Assembly (NCBI RefSeq): GCF_016658545.1 | Contig: NZ_JACVZC010000054.1 | Location: 1 to 37,141, forward strand | Length of the DNA: 37,141 nucleotides | Reading direction: 5' to 3' | From: Pseudomonas sp. S37 | GTDB taxonomy: Bacteria; Pseudomonadota; Gammaproteobacteria; Pseudomonadales; Pseudomonadaceae | Part shown: in pieces, positions 22,630-30,095 of the stretch | Layout: each line of letters starts with the position of its first letter | How positions within the stretch are numbered: the first letter of the stretch is position 1 | Notes under the pieces: generated by a model | What the model saw: only the letters and a program-made list of their open reading frames with translations | Databases searched by the model: none | Told to the model about the DNA's origin: nothing | Made by a program: the position numbers and the translations under genes

Positions 22630-24552
22630 TTACTCCGATTCTTGGCGACCACGCCGGGAAACCGCTTGTGTCAGCAGCTCAGCGAACTGGGCGACGGGCA
22701 TGGAGCCCAGGTCTGCACCTTCGCGAGTGCGCACAGCGACGGTTTGCGTTTCGACTTCGCGGTCCCCTATAACCAAAAGGTACGGGACCTTGAGCAAAGT
22801 ATGCTCGCGGATTTTAAAGCCGATCTTCTCATTTCTCAAGTCCGACTTGGCACGGAAACCGCTACCGTTCAGAGATTTCTCAACCTCAAGGGCGAAATCG
22901 GCCTGTTTGTCGGTGATGTTCATGATCACCGCCTGAGTCGGGGCCAGCCACGCCGGGAACACGCCCGCGTAGTGCTCGATCAGCATGCCGATGAAGCGCT
23001 CGAACGAACCGAGGATGGCGCGGTGCAGCATGACCGGGCGCACACGGCTGTTATCTTCGGCGATATAGCTGGCATCCAGGCGCTCTGGCAGGTTCGGGTC
23101 GTACTGCAGGGTACCGCACTGCCAGTTACGGCCGAGGCAGTCGCGCAGGGTGAACTCGATTTTCGGGCCGTAGAAGGCGCCCTCGCCTGGCTGGTATTCC
23201 CACTCAAGGCCGGATTCGTTCAGGGCGTCGGCCAGTGCACCTTCGGCACGGTCCCACAGCTCTTCGGAGCCGACACGCTTGGCCGGACGGGTCGACAGTT
23301 TCATGGCGATATCGCTGAAACCGAAGTCCTTGTACACGTCCAGGGTCAGCTTGATGAAGTCGGCGGCTTCTTTCTTCACCTGTTCTTCGGTGCAGAAGAT
23401 GTGCGCGTCGTCCTGCACAAAGCCACGCACGCGCATGATGCCGTGCAGGGCGCCGGACGGCTCGTTACGGTGGCAGGCACCGAACTCGGCCAGGCGCAGC
23501 GGCAGGTCGCGGTAGCTTTTCAGGCCCTGGTTGAACACCTGCACGTGGCACGGGCAGTTCATCGGTTTTACCGCGTAGTCACGGCTTTCCGACGAAGTGG
23601 TGAACATGTTCTCGGCGTAGTTGGACCAGTGGCCGGAACGCTCCCAGAGGATGCGGTCGACAACCTGCGGGGTCTTGATTTCCTGGTAGCCGTTTTCGCG
23701 CTGCACACCACGCATGTACTGCTCGAGTACCTGGTAGACGGTCCAGCCATTGGCGTGCCAGAACACCATGCCCGGGGCTTCTTCCTGCAGGTGGAACAGG
23801 TCGAGCTGCTTGCCGATCTTGCGGTGGTCGCGTTTTTCGGCTTCTTCGATGCGCTGGATGTAGGCGGCCAGCTGCTTCTTGTCAGCCCAGGCGGTGCCGT
23901 ACACGCGCTGCAGCTGCTCGTTCTTGGCATCGCCACGCCAGTAGGCGCCGGACAGCTTGGTCAGCTTGAATGCCTTGAGGAAGCGGGTGTTCGGCACGTG
24001 CGGGCCACGGCACATGTCGACGTATTCTTCGTGGTAGTACAGGCCCATGGCCTGTTCATCCGGCATGTCTTCGACCAGGCGCAGCTTGTAGTCTTCGCCA
24101 CGGGCGGTGAACACGTCGATGACTTCGGCGCGCGGGGTGACCTTCTTGACCACGTCGTAGTCTTTTTCGATCAGCTCCATCATGCGCTTTTCGATGGCGG
24201 CCATGTCTTCTGGGGTGAAGGGGCGCTCGTAGGCGATGTCGTAATAGAAGCCTTCGTCGATAACCGGGCCGATCACCATCTTGGCGGTCGGGTACAGCTG
24301 CTTCACGGCGTGGCCAACCAGGTGGGCGCACGAGTGACGGATGATCTCCAGTCCCTCTGCATCTTTAGGGGTGATGATCTGCAGGGTGGCGTCGTGGCTG
24401 ATCAGGTCGCAGGCGTCGACCAGCTTGCCGTCGACCTTGCCGGCCACGGTGGCCTTGGCCAGGCCGGCGCCGATGGATGCGGCTACGTCGGCTACGGATA
24501 CGGCGTGATCAAACGAACGTTGACTGCCATCGGGAAGAGTAATAACGGGCAT
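22630..24552 (-). CDS. thrS: Threonyl-tRNA synthetase
   Basis: A 640-residue class II enzyme that charges tRNA-Thr. The TGS domain (1-61, MPVITLPDGSQRSF) is followed by the editing domain with the HxxxH zinc-like motif in RHSCAHLVGHAVK and the CRGPHVPNT motif. The catalytic core has the three zinc ligands in KPMNCPCHVQVF, QDDAHIFC and RPVMLHRAILGS, and the C-terminus binds the anticodon. ATG 24552 has AGGAGG upstream and begins at the family start; the frame runs 11 codons further upstream. It is the first gene of the thrS-infC-rpmI-rplT-pheST-ihfA-merR cluster and touches infC. Confidence 0.97.
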   Translation of the reverse strand: MPVITLPDGSQRSFDHAVSVADVAASIGAGLAKATVAGKVDGKLVDACDLISHDATLQIITPKDAEGLEIIRHSCAHLVGHAVKQLYPTAKMVIGPVIDEGFYYDIAYERPFTPEDMAAIEKRMMELIEKDYDVVKKVTPRAEVIDVFTARGEDYKLRLVEDMPDEQAMGLYYHEEYVDMCRGPHVPNTRFLKAFKLTKLSGAYWRGDAKNEQLQRVYGTAWADKKQLAAYIQRIEEAEKRDHRKIGKQLDLFHLQEEAPGMVFWHANGWTVYQVLEQYMRGVQRENGYQEIKTPQVVDRILWERSGHWSNYAENMFTTSSESRDYAVKPMNCPCHVQVFNQGLKSYRDLPLRLAEFGACHRNEPSGALHGIMRVRGFVQDDAHIFCTEEQVKKEAADFIKLTLDVYKDFGFSDIAMKLSTRPAKRVGSEELWDRAEGALADALNESGLEWEYQPGEGAFYGPKIEFTLRDCLGRNWQCGTLQYDPNLPERLDASYIAEDNSRVRPVMLHRAILGSFERFIGMLIEHYAGVFPAWLAPTQAVIMNITDKQADFALEVEKSLNGSGFRAKSDLRNEKIGFKIREHTLLKVPYLLVIGDREVETQTVAVRTREGADLGSMPVAQFAELLTQAVSRRGRQESE

Positions 24553-24780
24553 GGCGCCTCCTCTCCTAGTGGTGACCCCTACCAAAGGTCACGTGGGTTG
24601 GGATGAGCCAGTACAAGATCCGACCTGCCTTCCTTTGAAGGAAGCCTGCCTCACAGTGGCAGAAGCCTTTCGGCTTGCCAGGGACGAACCAGAGTGACTG
24701 GAAAGAAATAAAGATAGCGGCGGCCGGAAACGGCGCGACCACAAGCCGAGCATGCTAGCACGCGGGTTGCACCCCAGGCA
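24553..24780 (-). promoter_or_regulatory. Leader region of thrS with hairpins
   Basis: On the minus strand upstream of thrS there are two clear stem-loops: AAGCC-GAAA-GGCTT with flanking GGCA/TGCC, and CTTCCT-TCAA-AGGAAG shortly after. In E. coli, ThrRS represses its own mRNA by binding tRNA-like hairpins; whether these play that role is unproven. I cannot identify a single convincing promoter here. Confidence 0.35.
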
Positions 24781-24809
24781 GAAATATTTGGCAATTACAT
24801 CTTTTGGGT

Positions 24810-24837
24810 GAACTAACGCGGAAAAAGTCCTATCAGA
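24810..24837 (+). promoter_or_regulatory. AlgU/RpoE-type promoter candidate
   Basis: GAACTA (24810-24815), 17-base spacer, TCAGA (24833-24837). This is one mismatch in each element from the Pseudomonas AlgU (sigma-22) consensus GAACTT-N16/17-TCTGA. It lies about 50 bases before the start codon of a periplasmic protein. Confidence 0.5.
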
Positions 24838-24890
24838 CTTTGGGAAGCAACCTACTCTTGATGAGACCTTAACCCAAGGAGTAACTGGTT

Positions 24891-25196
24891 ATGCGAGTTC
24901 CGTCTCTTCTGGCCCTGGCGGCCGCTGGCGCCCTGCTGCTGCCCATGGCGGCGAACGCCGGTAACTTCCCACCCGGGAAGGAGGCTGGCTACATGGCCCA
25001 GTGCACGCAGGTGGCCAGCGGCCAGGGCGTTGACGCTGCGACTGCGAAAAAACACTGCGACTGTGGCGCCCAAGCCATCAAGAAGAATTTCACCGACGCC
25101 GAGATTGCCGACCTGGACAGCCAGGATGGCGTGGACGCCAAGCTGATGCAGAAGGCGCAAACCGTTGTGCAACAGGCCTGCGCGCCGAAGAGCTGA
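24891..25196 (+). CDS. Small periplasmic cysteine-containing protein
   Basis: A 101-residue secreted protein. The signal peptide MRVPSLLALAAAGALLLP with MAANAG gives a likely cleavage after ANA (about residue 23). The mature part is about 78 residues, mostly helical and charged, with four cysteines (CTQV, HCDCGA and QQACAP), enough for two disulphide bonds. AAGGAG lies 9 bases before the ATG. I do not recognise a named family. The AlgU-like promoter upstream suggests induction by envelope stress. It is divergent from thrS. Confidence 0.85.
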   Translation: MRVPSLLALAAAGALLLPMAANAGNFPPGKEAGYMAQCTQVASGQGVDAATAKKHCDCGAQAIKKNFTDAEIADLDSQDGVDAKLMQKAQTVVQQACAPKS

Positions 25197-25227
25197 AACC
25201 TTAAAGCCGGGCCGGGTTGACGATTTC

Positions 25228-25241
25228 TTGAGCTGAATCAA
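25228..25241. promoter_or_regulatory. ANR/FNR-like box upstream of the cold-shock gene
   Basis: TTGAG-CTGA-ATCAA matches the ANR/FNR consensus TTGAT-N4-ATCAA at nine of ten defined positions. A TATGAT -10-like hexamer lies at 25284-25289, placing the box about 60 bases before the expected start, a class I position. Confidence 0.45.
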
Positions 25242-25358
25242 GATCCGGCGAAGGTAATAGGGGCTAGATGCGCAGAATTAGACTATGATGTACTCCGTGC
25301 TGGGCAGCGACCGCTGCAATTGCACCTCTGAAAAATTAAATGTCTGGAGATTCACCCC

Positions 25359-25571
25359 ATGTCCAATCGCCAAACCGGCACCGTCAAATGGTTCAATGAT
25401 GAGAAAGGCTTCGGCTTCATCACCCCACAAGGCGGCGGCGACGACCTGTTCGTACACTTCAAAGCCATCGAATCTGACGGCTTCAAGAGCCTGAAAGAAG
25501 GCCAGACTGTTTCCTTCGTCGCCGAGCGCGGCCAGAAGGGCATGCAGGCTGCACAGGTTCGTCCGGAGTAA
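25359..25571 (+). CDS. CspA-family cold-shock protein
   Basis: A 70-residue single OB-fold nucleic-acid chaperone. RNP1 is KGFGFITP and RNP2 is DLFVHF; VKWFNDEKGFG and the QTVSFVAERGQKGMQAAQV end are typical. It binds single-stranded RNA and melts secondary structure during cold or growth transitions. The long leader (at least 60 bases) is usual for csp mRNAs. GGAGA lies about 9 bases before the ATG and a terminator follows at once. The family has several members per Pseudomonas genome, so I give no symbol. Confidence 0.95.
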   Translation: MSNRQTGTVKWFNDEKGFGFITPQGGGDDLFVHFKAIESDGFKSLKEGQTVSFVAERGQKGMQAAQVRPE

Positions 25572-25583
25572 TTCGGATAGCTG

Positions 25584-25615
25584 TAAAAAAACCCGCCCTT
25601 GTGGCGGGTTTTTTT
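25584..25615 (+). terminator. Rho-independent terminator of the cold-shock gene
   Basis: AAAAAACCCGCC and GGCGGGTTTTTTT pair around CTTGT. The A-run before and T-run after make it work in both directions. Confidence 0.93.
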
Positions 25616-25652
25616 ATGGGTGTGACCTTGATTTGCCAGGCATTTCTAGCCT

Positions 25653-25760
25653 GTGCCGGCCTCTTCGCGGGTAAACCCGCTCCCACAGAGGGCGGCGGCG
25701 CAGGCCTGAAGGTTGGCGCTATCCCTGTGGGAGCGGGTTTACCCGCGAATGGGCCGGCAC
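25653..25760. repeat. Inverted pair of P. putida REP elements
   Basis: GTGCCGGCCTCTTCGCGGGT followed by AAACCCGCTCCCACAG (25653-25688), then about 35 bases later the inverted copy CCTGTGGGAGCGGGTTTACC to GGGCCGGCAC (25724-25760). This head-to-head arrangement matches the abundant 35-bp REP of P. putida. Confidence 0.92.
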
Positions 25761-25764
25761 GGCA

Positions 25765-26085
25765 TCAACCGCAGTTGACGCGGGTCACCACACCTTGCTC
25801 ATCCACATTCAGGTTCAGGCGCTCGGAACGGTACTCCAGGGTAACCACGTCGTGCGGCTTGAGAATGCGCGCCATCTGCGAGCCGCTGGCCTTGCGCGCC
25901 TGCTCCAGCAGGTCGGCACTGCCCGGCTTGCCAATGGCAAAGTCGGCGCCGCTGGCTTCGCAGCGGCCATCGTTGCCTGCCGGGGTGGCCGGTGCTGCGC
26001 CACCGCCAGCGTTGCCACCAGTGCTGCAACCAGCCAGGACAGCAGCCACCGCCAGGGTTGCCAGGTAAGCACGGGTACGGAACAT
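25765..26085 (-). CDS. Lipoprotein with I78-type peptidase-inhibitor domain
   Basis: A 106-residue lipoprotein. The signal peptide MFRTRAYLATLAVAAVLAGC ends in lipobox LAGC (Cys20). A low-complexity G/A/P linker to about residue 37 leads to an Inhibitor_I78 domain: CEASGADFAIGKPGSADLLE, QARKASGSQMARILKP and VTLEYRSERLNLNVDEQG with terminal VTRVNCG. Members of this family inhibit serine proteases such as subtilisin; physiological targets in Pseudomonas are unknown. ATG 26085 has TAGGAGG 5 bases upstream; the frame opens further upstream without support. It is monocistronic and converges on the REP pair. Confidence 0.85.
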   Translation of the reverse strand: MFRTRAYLATLAVAAVLAGCSTGGNAGGGAAPATPAGNDGRCEASGADFAIGKPGSADLLEQARKASGSQMARILKPHDVVTLEYRSERLNLNVDEQGVVTRVNCG

Positions 26086-26359
26086 GAAGCCTCCTAAATC
26101 GGTCTGGGAACTGCCTGATCGGACAGTTCCGCTCATCATTTGTTGCAAAACCGGTCAAGTCTGCCTGAACTGTAGCACCGAGGCGAAAAGCAATCGTGAC
26201 CGGATTTTGCACAACCCGCTGCGTTTGCCATATGCTTAGCGCGCAGGCTCACTGGCGCAAAGCCATGATTTGCTGCAAGAAGTGGAGCGCATCCCGCCTC
26301 CATCGAACACCAGGGTCAGTGTTCATCCCTTCGTTCCGGGCCCCTAGCGAGAGCTTTTC

Positions 26360-26572
26360 ATGAGCAGCCACAGCATCGATGCCGATATCAAGGTCAAGTG
26401 GGCCGAGGGCCAGAGCGCGTACAGCCCTGGCACGCCAGAGGAGTTGCTGTTGATTGGCATCGACCTGCTGGTGCGCGATCGCGGCGCCGAGGCGGCGCGC
26501 AGCTTCATCGAGCAAGTGCTGGAGCGCTACGCACCGCACGCGGCTATTGCAATCGCGCCAACCGGTCGCTGA
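26360..26572 (+). CDS. Small hypothetical protein
   Basis: A 70-residue acidic protein, MSSHSIDADIKVKWAEGQSA at the start, then two amphipathic helices (PEELLLIGIDLLVRD and AARSFIEQVLERY). No family is recognised. GAGAG lies before the ATG. Its last 29 bases overlap the 3' end of the convergent nucleoside hydrolase gene, which lowers confidence slightly, but the composition and helix pattern look like a real protein. Confidence 0.6.
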   Translation: MSSHSIDADIKVKWAEGQSAYSPGTPEELLLIGIDLLVRDRGAEAARSFIEQVLERYAPHAAIAIAPTGR

Positions 26573-27545
26573 GCAGGTCGAACAGGCCCTGGGCATCGCC
26601 CTGCTCCACCCACAGCACGTTGGCCGGCTGCTTGAGCACGCCGTACCAGTCGGCGATGGTCTGGCCAAAAGTCGGGCCTTCGCGGCTGTCGATGCTCATA
26701 TGGATGCGCCGGCCGCTGAACAGCTCGGGTTTTAGCAGGTAGGCGATGACGCTGGCGTCGTGCACCGGGCCACCGGGCATGCCGTACAGGTCCATGTCGT
26801 GGGTGACGTAGACGTTGAGAATGTCCACCACGCGCTTGCTGGCCTGGTTGTTTACCGCTGCCAGTTGTTTCAGGCGGGCTTCGCTGGTCAGCAGTTTGTG
26901 GGTGACGTCCAGCGGCAGGTAGGTCAGCTGCACGCCGCTGGCCAGTACCACTTCTGCAGCATGCGGGTCGGCGTAGAGGTTGAATTCCGCCACCGGGGTA
27001 ATATTGCCGCCGTTGAAGTGGGCGCCGCCCATGACCACCACTTGCTTGATGCCTTTGGCGATTTCCGGGCGCTGGATCAGCGCCAGCGCCAGGTTGGTCT
27101 GTGGGCCGAGCATGGCGATGGTGATGCTGTGCGGCTTGGCAGACCCAAGGGTGTCGACCAGGTATTGCACGGCGTTGCCCTGGGCCAGCGGGGCTTTCGG
27201 TTCGTGGACTTGAACACCGGCCAGGCCCTCTTCGCCGTGCACGTCGGCGGCGTAAATGGGCGCGCGCACCAGCGGGCGGCCTGCGCCGGCGTAAACGGGA
27301 ATGTCTTCGCGGCCGGCCCATTCGCGGGCCAGGCGGGCGTTGCGCGAGGTTTTATCCAGGCGCACGTTGCCGGCTACGGTGGTGATGGCGCGGATGTTGA
27401 GCTCGTCGGGTGAGGCCATGGCCAGGAACAGCGCGACCACGTCGTCGGCGCCGGGGTCGGTGTCGATGATCAGGTCGATCGGGGCGGCCTGCAGGGTGGT
27501 GGCGGTGGCCATGAAGGCGAGTCCTTGTAGCAGGGGTTTGAGCAT
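26544..27545 (-). CDS. Periplasmic nucleoside hydrolase
   Basis: A 333-residue inosine/uridine-preferring nucleoside hydrolase. The signal peptide MLKPLLQGLAFMATATTLQA is probably cut before APIDL, so the enzyme acts in the periplasm. The calcium-binding signature DTDPGADD lies at 28-35. The family also shows LGPQTNLALAL, MGGAHFNGGNITPVAEFN and a late PVHDASVIAYLL with the catalytic-region His and Asp. It hydrolyses ribonucleosides to base and ribose. The ribose operon lies directly upstream on the same strand, about 200 bases away beyond a REP pair, so released ribose could feed RbsABC. ATG 27545 has AAGGAG about 10 bases upstream. Confidence 0.9.
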   Translation of the reverse strand: MLKPLLQGLAFMATATTLQAAPIDLIIDTDPGADDVVALFLAMASPDELNIRAITTVAGNVRLDKTSRNARLAREWAGREDIPVYAGAGRPLVRAPIYAADVHGEEGLAGVQVHEPKAPLAQGNAVQYLVDTLGSAKPHSITIAMLGPQTNLALALIQRPEIAKGIKQVVVMGGAHFNGGNITPVAEFNLYADPHAAEVVLASGVQLTYLPLDVTHKLLTSEARLKQLAAVNNQASKRVVDILNVYVTHDMDLYGMPGGPVHDASVIAYLLKPELFSGRRIHMSIDSREGPTFGQTIADWYGVLKQPANVLWVEQGDAQGLFDLLSDRLARLQ

Positions 27546-27564
27546 GGGGTGGGCACTCCTTGTT

Positions 27565-27630
27565 GCCTGGGCGAAAATTCTTGCAGAGCCGCAGCCTTGC
27601 CTGGGTGAAAATTCTTGCAGAGCCACAGCC
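27565..27630. repeat. 34-bp imperfect tandem duplication
   Basis: The unit GCCTGGGCGAAAATTCTTGC followed by AGAGCCGCAGCC begins at 27565 and repeats at 27599 with a few changes (GCCTGGGTGAAAATTCTTGC then AGAGCCACAGCC). It lies just upstream of the nucleoside hydrolase start and just before a REP pair. Confidence 0.8.
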
Positions 27631-27631
27631 C

Positions 27632-27720
27632 CCTGTGGGAGCGGGTTCACCCGCGAACACCGGCAAAGCCGGTGCCATCCACCGCGTCGCCTTCTTCGCG
27701 GGTGAACCCGCTCCCACAGG
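27632..27720. repeat. Inverted pair of REP elements
   Basis: CCTGTGGGAGCGGGTTCACC with CGCGAACACCGGCAAAGCCG, then the inverse TTCGCGGGTGAACCCGCTCC ending CACAGG. Together they form a large imperfect palindrome between rbsD and the nucleoside hydrolase, able to stop or stabilise transcripts. Confidence 0.92.
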
Positions 27721-27749
27721 GTAGGCACTGCCGCTTGCTGAGCAGTGGA

Positions 27750-28148
27750 TCAGAACGTGACACCGGAAATCAGGGCAATGTTGCTATACGGCTGGCACTC
27801 TCCGGTACGCACCACCGCACGCGCACTGCGCGACAGCACCTTGAAGTCCTCATGGCTCAGCCATTCACGCTTGCCCAGCTTGCCTTTCAACCGTTCGATC
27901 TCGACCAGCGCCGGCGGCACCACTTTCTGCATTTCTTCGGCCAGCACATGCCGCTCTACCTGCAACTCGCTCAACACCACCCGCAACACGCTGGCAAAGT
28001 CCGGCAAACCTGGCGTGATCGCCAGGTCGATCAGCTCGACACCCGGCGGCACTGGCAACCCGGCATCGCCGATCACCAGGATGTCGCCATGGCCCATGCC
28101 GGCAATGGTCCGCGACAGGGCAACGTTCAGCAGCGGGGTTTTCTTCAT
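27750..28148 (-). CDS. rbsD: D-ribose pyranase
   Basis: A 132-residue mutarotase that interconverts beta-ribopyranose and ribofuranose so ribose can be phosphorylated. It begins MKKTPLLNVALSRTIAGMGH with the catalytic His20 and Asp28 (GDILVIGDAGLPVPPG). YSNIALISGVTF closes the active site at the C-terminus. Its ATG overlaps the rbsK stop by 4 bases (ATGA). It is the last gene of the operon. Confidence 0.96.
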   Translation of the reverse strand: MKKTPLLNVALSRTIAGMGHGDILVIGDAGLPVPPGVELIDLAITPGLPDFASVLRVVLSELQVERHVLAEEMQKVVPPALVEIERLKGKLGKREWLSHEDFKVLSRSARAVVRTGECQPYSNIALISGVTF

Positions 28149-29053
28149 GGCGCAAGCTCCGCCAGGTAGGGGATCGATGGCTGCGCACCCGCGCGGGTAA
28201 CCGACAGCGCTGCCGCACGCTGGCCGAAGGCAATGGCCTCGCCCTCCTCCAGCCCACGCACCAGGCCAGCGGCAAAGCCGCCAATGAAGGTGTCGCCCGC
28301 CGCGGTGGTGTCTAGCGGCTGCACCACGGGTGCCGGAAAATGCACATGGCCCTGGGCAGTCACCAGCAACGCCCCTTGCGCGCCCAGGGTGATGATCACT
28401 TTACCCGCGCCCAGTTGCAGCAAGCGCTCGCCCGCGCGTTGGGCGCTGCCTTGGTCGGTGACCGGGATGCCGGTCAGGGCCTCGGCCTCGCTTTCGTTAG
28501 GCGTCAGGTAATCGATGTGCGCAAACCAGCCCGCCGGCAGCGGGCCGGTGGCGGGCGCCGGGTTCAGGATCACCTGTTTGCCCAGCTCGCGCCCCCTGGC
28601 CAAGGTCCAGGCCACGGTCTCAGCCGGCACTTCCAGCTGGCAGATAATCACCTCGGCCGCCTGCAACAGCGCATCGAAACGTTGCACCGATTGCGGCGTC
28701 AGCAGGCCATTGCCACCCGGGATGATGACAATGCAGTTCTGGCTGGCGGCATCCACGGTGATCAGGGCGATGCCGCTGGACACCCCAGGGCAGGTACTGA
28801 CGCCCTGGCAGTCGATACCCTCTACATACAAGGCCCGGTGCAGTTGCCGGCCATAATCATCGTCGCCGACATTGCCGATCATCGCCACACTGCCGCCCAG
28901 GCGCGCTACCGCAACCGCCTGGTTGGCGCCCTTGCCGCCCGGCACCGTAAAAAAGCTTTCGCCGGGGAGTGTTTCGCCGGCCCGGGGCAGGCGCTGGGCG
29001 CGGGCCACCAGGTCCATATTGAGGCTGCCGACCACCACAACCTTGGCTTTCAT
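28145..29053 (-). CDS. rbsK: Ribokinase
   Basis: A 302-residue PfkB-family kinase that converts ribose and ATP to ribose 5-phosphate. The first signature GGKGANQAVAVARLGG starts at about residue 39, and the second contains the anion hole and catalytic base in DTTAAGDTFIGGFAAGL (Asp near residue 252). NMDLVARAQRLPRAGET forms the lid region. It lies 15 bases after rbsR and overlaps rbsD. Confidence 0.96.
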   Translation of the reverse strand: MKAKVVVVGSLNMDLVARAQRLPRAGETLPGESFFTVPGGKGANQAVAVARLGGSVAMIGNVGDDDYGRQLHRALYVEGIDCQGVSTCPGVSSGIALITVDAASQNCIVIIPGGNGLLTPQSVQRFDALLQAAEVIICQLEVPAETVAWTLARGRELGKQVILNPAPATGPLPAGWFAHIDYLTPNESEAEALTGIPVTDQGSAQRAGERLLQLGAGKVIITLGAQGALLVTAQGHVHFPAPVVQPLDTTAAGDTFIGGFAAGLVRGLEEGEAIAFGQRAAALSVTRAGAQPSIPYLAELAP

Positions 29054-29068
29054 GACATTTCCTTAGCG

Positions 29069-30091
29069 TTAGCGGTAATCGTTGAACAGGTCCGGGCGGG
29101 GCCCGGTGGATTCGCGCAGGACGATGCGCGGGGCCACAATGCGCTGCTCCGCCGCACCTTGCCGGGGCGTGCCGATACGCGTCAGCAGCAGCGAGGCGGC
29201 GCTCTCGCCCAGCTCGCGAATCGACTGGCCGACCGTGGTCAGCGGTGGGTACACGTAGCGGCTGAGTTCGATGTCGTCAAAGCCGATCACCGACAGCTCG
29301 CCGGGCACGTTGATATTGCGTTCGGCAGCCGCACGCAGCACGCCAAAACCGATCATGTCGTTGCCGGCAAAAATCGCCGTAGGCCGCTGGCCCTCCAGCA
29401 CCAGCGCCGCTGCCGCATGCCCGCCGGGGCTGGTGAAGTCGCAGTGCAGCACGCGGTTGCCCTGCACGGGCGCCTGCACCTCGGCCATGGCCCGGCGGAA
29501 GCCGCTCAGGCGCAGCTGGGTAACCCCGGTTTCGGCAGGGCCGCCAATGTAGGCGATGTCGCGGTGGCCCAGCTCCAGCAAGTGCTGGGTGGCCAGGTAG
29601 GCGCCCTGCTCGTGGTCGATGCGCACCAGGTCGGCATCCACGCCTTCCAGTTCGCGGTCGACAATGACCATGGGCGTGCGCACGCTGGCCAGGCTTTGCA
29701 GCAGGTCGCTGTCCTGGCCCACCGAGGCCACCACCAGGCCGTCGATGCGCTTTTCCAGCAGCACGCGCAGGTAGCTGCGCTGCTTCTGCGGGTTGTCGTC
29801 GGAGTTGCACAGGATCACGCAATAGCCGTTGCGTTCACAGGCGTCCTCGATGCCCCGCGCCAGCTCGGCAAAGTACGGGTTGACGCTGTTGGGCACCAGC
29901 AGGCCGATGGTGGCCGTGCTGCGCGCCTTCAGCGAGCGCGCGACCGCACTGGGCACGTAATCCAGCTCGACGATGGCGGCCTCCACTTTCAGCCGCACTT
30001 GCTCGCTGACCGGTCGGGTCTTGTTCAATACATGGGACACGGTGGTGTAGGAAATACCCGCCAGTGCCGCGACATCTTTAATGGTTGCCAT
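29069..30091 (-). CDS. rbsR: Ribose operon repressor, LacI family
   Basis: A 340-residue repressor. The LacI helix-turn-helix MATIKDVAALAGISYTTVSH with the hinge VARSLKARST precedes a periplasmic-binding-protein-like ribose domain (IGLLVPNSVNPYFAELARGI, then VIFGFDD-type VIGFDDIELSRY). It should bind the palindrome upstream of rbsB and release it with ribose. ATG 30091 starts at the HTH; the frame continues 8 codons upstream. Unlike E. coli, where rbsR is last, it sits between rbsC and rbsK, 4 bases after rbsC, so it is produced from the operon it controls. Confidence 0.94.
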   Translation of the reverse strand: MATIKDVAALAGISYTTVSHVLNKTRPVSEQVRLKVEAAIVELDYVPSAVARSLKARSTATIGLLVPNSVNPYFAELARGIEDACERNGYCVILCNSDDNPQKQRSYLRVLLEKRIDGLVVASVGQDSDLLQSLASVRTPMVIVDRELEGVDADLVRIDHEQGAYLATQHLLELGHRDIAYIGGPAETGVTQLRLSGFRRAMAEVQAPVQGNRVLHCDFTSPGGHAAAALVLEGQRPTAIFAGNDMIGFGVLRAAAERNINVPGELSVIGFDDIELSRYVYPPLTTVGQSIRELGESAASLLLTRIGTPRQGAAEQRIVAPRIVLRESTGPRPDLFNDYR

Positions 30092-30095
30092 GTGG

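Noticed and set aside
22642..24606. A 654-codon open frame opposite thrS
   Set aside because: Shadow frame with no ribosome site and biased composition; thrS on the other strand is unambiguous.
25653..25760. Possible CRISPR-like repeat arrangement
   Set aside because: Copies are inverted pairs of REP, not evenly spaced direct repeats with unique spacers, and no cas genes are present.
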